Assembly: GCA_947246685.1 (NCBI GenBank)
Contig: CAMXSN010000002.1
Span: 209,485 to 273,484 of the forward strand
DNA from: an uncultured Clostridia bacterium
Lineage (GTDB): Bacteria; Bacillota; Clostridia; Christensenellales; UBA3700
Reading direction: 5' to 3'
DNA length: 64,000 nt
The position numbers and the translations under genes were made by a program. The notes under the pieces were generated by a model. That model saw nothing but the letters and a program-made list of their open reading frames with translations, ran no database searches and was not told the origin of the DNA. Shown piece by piece: positions 33,551 to 42,369 of this stretch (positions within the stretch are counted from its first letter, which is position 1; each line of letters starts with the position of its first letter).

Positions 33551-33614
33551 AGAAGTCAATGCTGTAAATCAATTTATCTTACAGCGCAAAACGAGTATTC
33601 TGTACGTATAGATT

Positions 33615-33869
33615 TTGCGTCGATGCAACTACAAGTTAAACGGCGTTATAAATAAAAAAGATAGGGATTTAATCATTGGGATTGAGGAGACCGTCTGTGA
33701 ATATACACGATCGATGCGATTGAATTTTAATTATATACAAAAGAAAAAATTGTGGACGCGACTAGGCCGTGTTGGTTTTTTGATATTTATTAATTATAGC
33801 GAGCGATTTACTTATTGGGATAAATATCACTCTTTGGCAGAAATATATGCGATGTTTGTCAAAGGCTGA
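33615..33869 (+). CDS. hypothetical protein (84 aa), weak call
   Basis: Open ORF with TTG start only; basic, no recognised domain. Confidence 0.35.
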   Translation: MRRCNYKLNGVINKKDRDLIIGIEETVCEYTRSMRLNFNYIQKKKLWTRLGRVGFLIFINYSERFTYWDKYHSLAEIYAMFVKG

Positions 33870-33893
33870 ATTTTTGCGGAAATTTCATAATAC

Positions 33894-34469
33894 ATGCAAG
33901 AATCGTCACGAATAATTAAGATATCATTACGGGCATCGCACCTGAGGTTCGCCGGTTTGGATGGCTTTATGAATAATCATTATGCTTTGGCTTTATTATA
34001 CGAAAGAAATGAATATGACTTTTTTGACGAGAAGAAATTGCAATACGAAAAGAATATTTGGTGTTGCGAATTATCGGATTTGTCGGATATTTCGCAAATA
34101 AGAAAATTAAAACAAAGCAGAGGATTGCGCTTTTTAGTTCTTGCGGAGTTTCGCGATGCAATAGTGATAGAGATAATCGAAAAGAAATTGTGCGGCGGTA
34201 GAGCCGTAGGATTCAAACTCAAGTTTAACAAAAACAATAATCTTGTCGCTTCTAATATGATTTTTACGGTATTCTTCGTATCCGCAACTTGCAACGATCA
34301 CTTGATTGACAGCTTAAGAGGCAATGCGCCTATCGCAATTACCCAATCAGTTGAGTATACTGTCGGCGATAAGATTGCAGTAACTTTGAATATGGCGTAT
34401 ATGAATTCGTACGAGTCTATCGAGATACCGTTGCAGGTCGAATGCGACGATATTTTTATTGAAATATAA
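33894..34469 (+). CDS. hypothetical protein (191 aa)
   Basis: Longest ORF in the interval; no clear RBS and no recognised domain. Confidence 0.5.
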   Translation: MQESSRIIKISLRASHLRFAGLDGFMNNHYALALLYERNEYDFFDEKKLQYEKNIWCCELSDLSDISQIRKLKQSRGLRFLVLAEFRDAIVIEIIEKKLCGGRAVGFKLKFNKNNNLVASNMIFTVFFVSATCNDHLIDSLRGNAPIAITQSVEYTVGDKIAVTLNMAYMNSYESIEIPLQVECDDIFIEI

Positions 34470-34604
34470 ATCTATGATTTTTCCTCATTCAACACATTTT
34501 GATTTTGGGGGTTGGCAGAGTGTGCGTTTTTATGTTATAATAAATTTACTACGCGGCAAATGATTGTAAGATCAAGCTTTTTGCAATTAGCGTTTTTATA
34601 AAAT

Positions 34605-37307
34605 ATGAAAAAGAGAATCGTATTATTTTTAATAATCTTGTCGATCGTTACGACGGCTTTTTCCGTTGCTGCTTGCGACGGCGACGCCGCCGACGTTGCG
34701 TATGAATTAAAAGTCTTTTACGACGGTTCTCAATATGCCATTACGTGGCAGGCGGATTGGGCGGAGTATTTTAAGTTGACCGTTTACGATAAAGACGGAT
34801 CGGAAAGATTTGCCACGGGCGAAATTCGCGTGCACAAATATACGCACAGTCTCGAGACGGGCGAATACAAAGTTGTCGTTGAAGCGTACAAAGGCGACGT
34901 ATTCAGAAAAAAAGAAATTTTTATTGCAGTTGAGCGAGAAGACTCGTCGGGCGGATGGTATGATCCCGACGACGAAATAATTCCGGAAATACCCGACAAC
35001 GCAGTGATGTTGAAGACGTATTATTATTCAAAAGCCGACGGCGGAGAATTGTGCATACGATTGGCCAACAAAAGCGGTGTCAAATCCGTACGCGCATTTG
35101 AGCTTGTACAGAGCGATATGTGGCGCTACGATAAAGAGAATAATGCTTTATATCTTACGCCCGTATATATACATAGATTCAGCGCTGGTGCAAGACTTGA
35201 ATTTTTCTTGGAGCATACGGACGGAGAAAGCGTAGAATTTTTTGTCCAGATTACGGATAAAAAGCCTTTGGAAATACTCGGAGGAGAAAAAGGCTATCTT
35301 ACTTACAACGCCAACGACTCGATAAGGGTAAGATTCGGCTACGACGGCAAAGAGATCAAAGAAGCCGCAAAAAAATTCATTCCCGGCACAGATTTCAGTT
35401 CGGGTATTTACGGCAACGATTACGGAATTTATATCGACGGTAAAAAGACGGTTTTGCCGGATATTTCGAGTATTGCTCCGCTGGTGACGCTGTCTCCCAA
35501 TCTTCTCAACGACTATACGTACGGTATGCATTATATGGAAATTTATACTACCTACGGTAAGAGCGAGATTTGGCTTAATATCAAAAACGGCACGCGCAAA
35601 AGACCGTACAACGTGAGCGTGGATTTCGATTCGGAATATCCGAATATTTTAGTCAAATGGGATTTGCTGAGAAACGATGCGGAGGAGATCTCAGTCAATG
35701 TTGACGGCGCGTCTTACAGCAGCTTGGATTATCCGCATCTTTTTTCGGGCAATCGATTCGATGCTACGGGTAAAATCTCTCAGTATCAGTCGGTGAGTGT
35801 CAGCGCGACTTTTGCGGGAGAGATAATTACTTGCGCAAAACCTGCTACGCTTAAAGTTGACGTCAAAAACGGAGTGATTTCTTCGTATCTTTCTTACAAC
35901 AAAAAATTTAATTTTTTAGGCAGAGACCATAATTATTATATCAGCGACTTTGACGAGATGCGCGATTTTGTGAGCTATTCTCTTATCTATTACGATTCGC
36001 TGCCCAACACGTCGAGAACGGGCTATGAAAAAGCCGTGACGGTATACGTAGATAAGGACTTTTGCGCCAATTCTAAAAACGTCAGTTCCAATCTTTCGAG
36101 CGCTCAGGATTATATGAACGAAGCGATAAAGGGCGGAGGTCCTCTCGCAGGCAATTGGCAGTTGGTGGAAAATGCGGGAGTCGATGGAGTATATAATATT
36201 TATTTCAACTTAAAATCGCGATACGTTGCGGGCGATTGGGGCGGAAAAGCCGCGATAAAAGAAAATTCTTTTAACGATACGCACTATGCCAAAGATATAT
36301 TCGGGGATAGAATAGAACAGCGCGGCAGTAATTACGACGCTTTTGCAATCAACTCTGCAAGCGTTGCGGCTACCGTCAATTACAGCGAAGAACTCTATCT
36401 TGCGGTAGAGAGAGGAATTCGGCCCATTCCCGCATCCGGCAGCGACGCTCAAATTATATACGAAAAGGCAAAAAGCGTTCTTAGAGAAATAATAGTCGAC
36501 GATATGAGCGAATTCCAAAAAGTGCACGCCATATACGATTGGCTTTCGGAAAACGTGACCTATGATTGGAATATTGCAAAAGATATGGAAGGAACGGATT
36601 CGAACAGTGATGAATATAATAAATTCTATACTTGCAGGCAGCTGTATCTTGAGGGCGTGTTTATCGATAAAGTCGCCGTATGCAACGGATATGCAAAAGC
36701 TGTTAGTTTGCTGTGCGGTATAGAGGGGATAAGCGCTTATAAAATTAAAGGCGGATCGGGTAAAGCGGACGGCTTGTCATCAAAGAAGTCGCCGCCTCAG
36801 CACGCGTGGAACAAAGTCAAGATCGATGGAATTTGGTACGTGTTGGATTCTACTTGGGCAAACGCAAAATACTCTTTGACGTCGTCGCCGTCCGACAGTG
36901 TGGAGGTGCTCAAGCATTATACTTTGCTTATGAGCGAGAGAAGTTCGGGAAATTATCTAGGAGGCGCGCATTACGAGATGTATATGGGCGATTACAGGAA
37001 TTATTTTGCAGGCGAAGATTTCAATACGTTTGCAAATACTTTCTTTTATTACGGAAGCAACCTTTATGATTACGTTATCGAATCCAAAGACGAATTGATA
37101 ATATTGCTGAGATATTATATAGGCAAATACGGAGAGCGGATGCGGAAGGACGATTTTATCAACGTGGACGTCGATTGCAATTCTAATGAATTTTCCAACT
37201 TCATTGCGCAGGTGAGATACGAGCCGGAATTTGCAGACTATTCTTTCAGCGTGACGAATTATGCTTCCGGCACAGAATATTCGACGGTGTTAATAAGGAA
37301 AAAATGA
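34605..37307 (+). CDS. lipoprotein with C-terminal transglutaminase-like domain
   Basis: Lipobox (SVAAC); VHAIYDWLSENVTYDWN...VAVCNGYAKAVSLLC...QHAWNKVKIDGIWYVLDSTWA (Cys-His-Asp). Confidence 0.85.
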   Translation: MKKRIVLFLIILSIVTTAFSVAACDGDAADVAYELKVFYDGSQYAITWQADWAEYFKLTVYDKDGSERFATGEIRVHKYTHSLETGEYKVVVEAYKGDVFRKKEIFIAVEREDSSGGWYDPDDEIIPEIPDNAVMLKTYYYSKADGGELCIRLANKSGVKSVRAFELVQSDMWRYDKENNALYLTPVYIHRFSAGARLEFFLEHTDGESVEFFVQITDKKPLEILGGEKGYLTYNANDSIRVRFGYDGKEIKEAAKKFIPGTDFSSGIYGNDYGIYIDGKKTVLPDISSIAPLVTLSPNLLNDYTYGMHYMEIYTTYGKSEIWLNIKNGTRKRPYNVSVDFDSEYPNILVKWDLLRNDAEEISVNVDGASYSSLDYPHLFSGNRFDATGKISQYQSVSVSATFAGEIITCAKPATLKVDVKNGVISSYLSYNKKFNFLGRDHNYYISDFDEMRDFVSYSLIYYDSLPNTSRTGYEKAVTVYVDKDFCANSKNVSSNLSSAQDYMNEAIKGGGPLAGNWQLVENAGVDGVYNIYFNLKSRYVAGDWGGKAAIKENSFNDTHYAKDIFGDRIEQRGSNYDAFAINSASVAATVNYSEELYLAVERGIRPIPASGSDAQIIYEKAKSVLREIIVDDMSEFQKVHAIYDWLSENVTYDWNIAKDMEGTDSNSDEYNKFYTCRQLYLEGVFIDKVAVCNGYAKAVSLLCGIEGISAYKIKGGSGKADGLSSKKSPPQHAWNKVKIDGIWYVLDSTWANAKYSLTSSPSDSVEVLKHYTLLMSERSSGNYLGGAHYEMYMGDYRNYFAGEDFNTFANTFFYYGSNLYDYVIESKDELIILLRYYIGKYGERMRKDDFINVDVDCNSNEFSNFIAQVRYEPEFADYSFSVTNYASGTEYSTVLIRKK

Positions 37308-37981
37308 TTTATTCAAAAGAAGAAGTGTCGAGATTTATTCAAGAAAACTCGGATGAAAAGTATAAAGGATTTCATTCCCGTTTGACTAAGACTGCTTATA
37401 AAATCAACGGAGTCAGAGTTCCCGTGTTGAGAAAATACGCATCTATGCTTGCCAAATGCGAAAACATAGAGGAGTTTTTTTCTTCAAAAATACAAAGTTA
37501 CGAAGAGTGTATGCTCAAGGGTTTGACGATTGCCGCGTATAAATGCTCGGAAGATAGGCGCTATATGTTTCTCGAAAAGTTTTTTAAGGAAATCGACGAT
37601 TGGGCGGTGTGCGACGTGTCTTGTTCTAAATTGAAGCATAAAAGCGATAAATATTGGCAAAAATGCAGAGAATACGCCGCGTCGGAGCATGTTTGGACAG
37701 CCAGATGGGGAATTGTCGGTATAATGACAAATTTCGCCGATAGAGGCGACGAGATCGCTTGGGCAGTAGCAAGCGTCAATGCCGAAAGTTATTATATAGA
37801 TATGGGGCTTGCATGGCTATTGCAAGTGCTTGCCGTCAAAGACAGAAAGGTCGCAGAGACGATTGTCAAAAGTCAGTCGGTAAGCAGTACTGTCAAAAAA
37901 TATGCACTTAGAAAAATCAAAGATTCTTTTAGGATAAGTATAGAAGATAAGCAATACTTTGAAAAGTTGTTGGCTGAATGA
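37304..37981 (+). CDS. AlkD-like DNA alkylation repair protein
   Basis: GVRVPVLRKYASMLAK, WAVCDVSCSKLK, WTARWGIVGIM HEAT-like helices; ATGA overlap with upstream gene. Confidence 0.85.
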   Translation: MIYSKEEVSRFIQENSDEKYKGFHSRLTKTAYKINGVRVPVLRKYASMLAKCENIEEFFSSKIQSYEECMLKGLTIAAYKCSEDRRYMFLEKFFKEIDDWAVCDVSCSKLKHKSDKYWQKCREYAASEHVWTARWGIVGIMTNFADRGDEIAWAVASVNAESYYIDMGLAWLLQVLAVKDRKVAETIVKSQSVSSTVKKYALRKIKDSFRISIEDKQYFEKLLAE

Positions 37982-38080
37982 GAAGTATTTTTTATCAAAC
38001 GGCGGCACGATTCTATCATTTTAGGCTTGTTGTACGGCGCGCGATAGGATAAAATTTTTTATATATTAACGGCAATTTTG

Positions 38081-38109
38081 TTGACATAGACTTTATACTG
38101 TGATAAAAT
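38081..38109 (+). promoter_or_regulatory. promoter of tRNA cluster
   Basis: TTGACA-17 bp-TAAAAT. Confidence 0.75.
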
Positions 38110-38148
38110 TTGTAGGCAACTTAGATGAATAACTCATCTTGAATGTAC

Positions 38149-38222
38149 GCGGGTGTAGTTCAACGGTAGAATCCCAGCCTTCCAAGCTGGTCGCGTGGGT
38201 TCGATTCCCATCACCCGCTCCA
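38149..38222 (+). tRNA. tRNA-Gly (TCC)
   Basis: Cloverleaf, loop CTTCCAA, encoded CCA. Confidence 0.95.
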
Positions 38223-38227
38223 CTTGT

Positions 38228-38304
<77 letters not shown>

Positions 38305-38309
38305 CAGGT

Positions 38310-38387
38310 GGTGGGTATAGCTCAGTAGGCTAGAGCGCAAGATTGTGGCTCTTGAGGCCAAGGGTTCGAATCCCTTTACTCACCCCA
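38310..38387 (+). tRNA. tRNA-His (GTG)
   Basis: Loop TTGTGGC, extra 5' G opposite C73, encoded CCA. Confidence 0.94.
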
Positions 38388-38393
38388 TTTTAT

Positions 38394-38468
38394 AGGGGTA
38401 TCGCCAAGCGGTAAGGCACCAGACTTTGACTCTGGTATTCGTAGGTTCAAATCCTGCTACCCCTGCCA
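38394..38468 (+). tRNA. tRNA-Gln (TTG)
   Basis: Loop CTTTGAC, encoded CCA. Confidence 0.93.
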
Positions 38469-38483
38469 GATTTACAAAAATAT

Positions 38484-38559
38484 TGGGGTGTCGCCAAATG
38501 GTTAAGGCACTGGACTCTGACTCCAGCACTTGAGGGTTCAAATCCTTCCACCCCAGCCA
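38484..38559 (+). tRNA. tRNA-Gln (CTG)
   Basis: Loop CTCTGAC, encoded CCA. Confidence 0.93.
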
Positions 38560-38612
38560 AATACCAAATGCTGTATAATGGGTCGTGATTTTTATAATAT
38601 ATATAAAAATAC

Positions 38613-38641
38613 TTGCATTTTATAGTGTTTTGATATATCAT
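38613..38641 (+). promoter_or_regulatory. second promoter inside the tRNA cluster
   Basis: TTGCAT-17 bp-TATCAT preceded by an AT-rich hairpin. Confidence 0.5.
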
Positions 38642-38652
38642 AACAGAGGTTC

Positions 38653-38728
38653 GACCCATTAGCTCAGTCGGTAGAGCACATGACTTTTAATCATGGTGTC
38701 CCGGGTTCAAATCCCGGATGGGTCACCA
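38653..38728 (+). tRNA. tRNA-Lys (TTT)
   Basis: Loop CTTTTAA, encoded CCA. Confidence 0.95.
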
Positions 38729-38741
38729 ATATTCATTTTAT

Positions 38742-38825
38742 GCGGATGTGGCGGAATTGGCAGACGCGCTAGACTTAGGATCTAGTGTCAACGACATGGG
38801 AGTTCGAGTCTCTTCATCCGCACCA
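38742..38825 (+). tRNA. tRNA-Leu (TAG)
   Basis: Long variable arm, loop CTTAGGA, encoded CCA. Confidence 0.94.
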
Positions 38826-38839
38826 AACGTATTATTTAT

Positions 38840-38914
<75 letters not shown>

Positions 38915-38933
38915 ATATATCCTAATAGGATAT

Positions 38934-39009
38934 GCGCCTTTAGCTCAGTTGGTAGAGCAAATGACTCTTAATCATTGGGTCCAGAGTTCGAGTCTCTGAA
39001 GGCGCACCA
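38934..39009 (+). tRNA. tRNA-Lys (CTT)
   Basis: Loop CTCTTAA, encoded CCA. Confidence 0.95.
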
Positions 39010-39010
39010 A

Positions 39011-39058
39011 AAACAACCTAAGTCGGACCATTAAAGTTTGCCTTAGGTTGTTTGTTTT
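39011..39058 (+). terminator. terminator of tRNA cluster
   Basis: AAACAACCTAAG ... CTTAGGTTGTTT followed by GTTTT. Confidence 0.8.
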
Positions 39059-39161
39059 AGTATCATTCGATTTGATAACAAAGTTTTTAATTACAAAAGA
39101 TAAATTAATAAGTTAATTCTGAAATTTAGAGTATTTTTACTATAAATAAAAGGAGCAAATT

Positions 39162-40637
39162 ATGATAAAACCTGTTAATTTATTTGCGTTATCTTCCATA
39201 AATGACGTACATATTATTAAAGATAGTATAAAGTATCTATCTTCGACGGCGAAGGACAACGAAATAGAAATAATTAATCATTTATGTAATAATCTAAGAG
39301 CAATGAATTGCAATGTCAATCTTCTCAATGATATGTATATAGGTTTTAACATACCTCAGATTTCTAAGGAATTTGATTTGTTGCGTATTGGTGACAGCAT
39401 AATTAATATTGAATTAAAGTCTCAGTTTGTAAATAAAGTTGAAAGGCAACTTAAAAGAAATTTGTATTATCTACGTTTTTTGGGCAAGCCTATAAAACTA
39501 TTTACATATTGCGCAAAAGAAAACAAATTGTGGAGTTTGAGCAGTGGGGATGAACTTGTCGAGAGCAGTTTTAATGATTTAGTCGACGAGCTTTCAAAAC
39601 AACAGAACATTTTCAACGAGGATATTGAAAAGTTATTCAATCCCTCCGATTATCTTATTTCGCCATTTAATTCGACACATAAATTCTTGAAAGGCGAATA
39701 TTTCCTGACTTCCCATCAAGAAGAAATATCATATCAAATTTTTGATGTTTTAGAAAAGGCTGAAGGTTGCGTTATTTCCATAGAAGGCAAGGCGGGAACG
39801 GGCAAAACTTTGTTGTTGTATAATATTGCTAATTGCTTGCGGCAAAAATCTAAAAAAATTATGATGTATCATGTCGGTTTGCTTAACGACGGGCACATAG
39901 AATTAAATAATAACGGTTGGGATATAAAGCCTATAAAATCATTGAGCGAAAATGAATTGATTCGCCAATCTCCAGATGTTATATTGGTTGACGAAGCTCA
40001 AAGATTAGATATAAACCAATTCCAATCATTTTATAAATTTACCAAAAAATACAATATTCATTGCATTTTTTGTCATGATGAAAATCAGACTTTACGAGAC
40101 TACGAAAGCAATAATAAAATTTCAAATAGAATTAAGAACATTGCTGCTTATAAGTTTAATCTCACGGAAAAAATTCGTACCAATAAAGATTTATCTGAAT
40201 TCATAAATTTGGTATTCGGACGAAAAGACCATAAAATAACAAGGTGCAATAAAGCAAGATTGACTTATTTTGACAGTATTGCCGAAGCCGCCCAATATAT
40301 AAATTATAAAACAGACAATGGCTATGATTATATTAGTCACACTCCTGCAATACCCAAGTTCAGGATGCCGAGCAAATACGACAGGCTTTTGCATATAAAC
40401 GAGAGCGGGACGGCTCATTCGGTTATTGGACAAGAATTTGATAATGTCATAGCGGTAATTGACGATACGTTCTTTTATGACGAACACGGAGATTTGTTAA
40501 GCCATGGTTTGCCAAACAACGTTTATTCGCGTAATAAGATGTTTTTTCAGGCGGTTACGAGAGTAAGGAATCGTTTGGAAATTGTAGTAATTGACAACAT
40601 TGAAGTTTATAAACGAATATTGGACAATTTACTTTGA
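39162..40637 (+). CDS. DUF2075-like SF1 helicase/ATPase with N-terminal PD-(D/E)xK-like nuclease domain
   Basis: Walker A EGKAGTGKT, Walker B VDEAQRL, DENQTL, LTEKIRTN, AVTRVRN; N-terminal EFDLLRIGDSIINIELKSQ. Confidence 0.72.
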   Translation: MIKPVNLFALSSINDVHIIKDSIKYLSSTAKDNEIEIINHLCNNLRAMNCNVNLLNDMYIGFNIPQISKEFDLLRIGDSIINIELKSQFVNKVERQLKRNLYYLRFLGKPIKLFTYCAKENKLWSLSSGDELVESSFNDLVDELSKQQNIFNEDIEKLFNPSDYLISPFNSTHKFLKGEYFLTSHQEEISYQIFDVLEKAEGCVISIEGKAGTGKTLLLYNIANCLRQKSKKIMMYHVGLLNDGHIELNNNGWDIKPIKSLSENELIRQSPDVILVDEAQRLDINQFQSFYKFTKKYNIHCIFCHDENQTLRDYESNNKISNRIKNIAAYKFNLTEKIRTNKDLSEFINLVFGRKDHKITRCNKARLTYFDSIAEAAQYINYKTDNGYDYISHTPAIPKFRMPSKYDRLLHINESGTAHSVIGQEFDNVIAVIDDTFFYDEHGDLLSHGLPNNVYSRNKMFFQAVTRVRNRLEIVVIDNIEVYKRILDNLL

Positions 40638-40687
40638 TTTTCTAATTGCAAACATACGAAACCTTTCCCTAAGCACAATTTTCGTTA

Positions 40688-41581
40688 TCAGAACGTAATG
40701 TTATTGCCGTCAGTGTTTTTGCATTGCGAATCGGTTTCTTCAAAGACTTTATTGTAATATTCTTCGACTTCGGTCTTTTTGGCATTTAAGCGCAACCACG
40801 GTACGTTGTGCAACTCTACGTCGGCATTCATAACGAAAGCGTCGTATTGTTCGTTTACTATTTTTTTATGAAGTTTTTTGTTTTTGCTCACAAAAACCAG
40901 CATCAGGCAAAATATTACAACAGAGATTGCCAGCGATATTGTTGCGACGTACCAAAAATCCGTAATTGCAAATGTTATTACCCCTGTTATAAAAAATATG
41001 CAGTCGATAAGAGAGTATTGGTAGATTCTGTTAATCAGGTTGCGGTAATAGTCTTTGCCGAAATCTGCTGCTGCGCGGCATATGTCTTTATTTCCTTTGA
41101 AAGCGTCGAGTAAATATTTAGTTCTACGCAAAGAAGAACAGCTCAAAGTATACGTTGCGTTGTCAAGTATTATTTTTACTTTTCCGTAATATGTGCAATA
41201 ATGACTTGCTCCGGTACTTAGGACGGGCGTAGTCCAAGTATAGCCTTGCAATTCGTCGGCGCTTACGGAGAGATAAAAGTCCTTGTCTGCTTTCAGCAGT
41301 AACTTGCCGTCACAGAAAATCAGCGAAGGCTGAGACTTATATATAGCATTGAGTATTATCGCGGTGATTATAGGAGCCGATAAAAGTACTATTCCGGCGA
41401 TAAGCAATCCTAAGTTGAAAGTTTTTGTTATAGCAGTCAAAATACTTAAAATTATAATTACTAAACCTAACATTGATATATAAATAAATGCCGGATATAG
41501 TAAAGCGGCAGAATTCGTGACGTTAACGGCGTCCGATTTGTCTCTGTAGATAGCAATGTGTTTTTTAATTACTTTTTCCAT
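40688..41581 (-). CDS. hypothetical membrane protein
   Basis: 297 aa with two pairs of TM segments. Confidence 0.65.
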   Translation of the reverse strand: MEKVIKKHIAIYRDKSDAVNVTNSAALLYPAFIYISMLGLVIIILSILTAITKTFNLGLLIAGIVLLSAPIITAIILNAIYKSQPSLIFCDGKLLLKADKDFYLSVSADELQGYTWTTPVLSTGASHYCTYYGKVKIILDNATYTLSCSSLRRTKYLLDAFKGNKDICRAAADFGKDYYRNLINRIYQYSLIDCIFFITGVITFAITDFWYVATISLAISVVIFCLMLVFVSKNKKLHKKIVNEQYDAFVMNADVELHNVPWLRLNAKKTEVEEYYNKVFEETDSQCKNTDGNNITF

Positions 41582-41809
41582 AAATTCCTTTTGCGCTGTA
41601 AATTTTGGGCGCGGTTGTTTATTACGATATCAGTATACCAAAGGTTTATATGATTTTCAATGGCATAATTTTTGTTATTATACAGTTTTTATGCAGGTTA
41701 TACATAATTATTCTGCTAAATGAGTGTGAAAATGTGGAAAAACAAATGGAAATCGAGTCAAAAAATGCTCGCTAGAAGTAGAAAAATTAAAAATAATTAG
41801 ATCAAATGC

Positions 41810-41841
41810 TTGACATATATATATATATATATACTTATAAT
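41810..41841 (+). promoter_or_regulatory. promoter with (TA)9 spacer
   Basis: TTGACA-(TA)9-CT-TATAAT, 20-bp spacer. Confidence 0.65.
41816..41833. repeat. (TA)9 dinucleotide repeat
   Basis: Direct reading; also visible as the YIYIYI run in the minus-strand ORFs of the track. Confidence 0.95.
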
Positions 41842-41896
41842 ACTTTGGGAAGGTAAAATTATTTTCCCAAAAATAAAATAGGAGGAAATTATAGAA

Positions 41897-42241
41897 GTGA
41901 ATGATAGACAAAAGACAGTATGCGCAATCGGAGCGTTTGGACTTTTTTTCAGATTTTTATTGGTAGTTTTGGTTGCTATTCTCAGCGGTGGTATATTATT
42001 TCCTTGGATGGAAGTTTGGCTTGTTAAGTACATATGCGACAAAACAACCGTCGACGGATGCAAAATAAATTACACTGCCACAGGCACAGAATTATTTGTG
42101 GAACTTTTAGTAATAATATTACTTTCGATCGTCACTCTAGGGATATTTGTATTCTGGGTGCCGTCGAGAATATTGAAGTTTCATATTTCGCGCGTTCATA
42201 TTGAGAAAGATATGAGCAACTATAAAAATATTGCGGAATAA
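41897..42241 (+). CDS. small membrane protein (YjgN/DUF898-like architecture)
   Basis: 114 aa, two TM helices, IVTLGIFVFWVPSRILKF; GTG start after GGAGG. Confidence 0.65.
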   Translation: MNDRQKTVCAIGAFGLFFRFLLVVLVAILSGGILFPWMEVWLVKYICDKTTVDGCKINYTATGTELFVELLVIILLSIVTLGIFVFWVPSRILKFHISRVHIEKDMSNYKNIAE

Positions 42242-42343
42242 TCGGTCGATTAACTCTGACATTTATATTTGCGTTGTACTCGCAACGTTGTTCCTCTAAA
42301 TGTCCGACGTTGAGGAATTGCGATGGATTATGCAAATTAAATA

Positions 42344-42369
42344 AAAAAGCGGCGAAAACGCCGCTTTTT
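42344..42369. terminator. bidirectional terminator
   Basis: AAAAAGCGGCG-AAAA-CGCCGCTTTTT. Confidence 0.88.
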
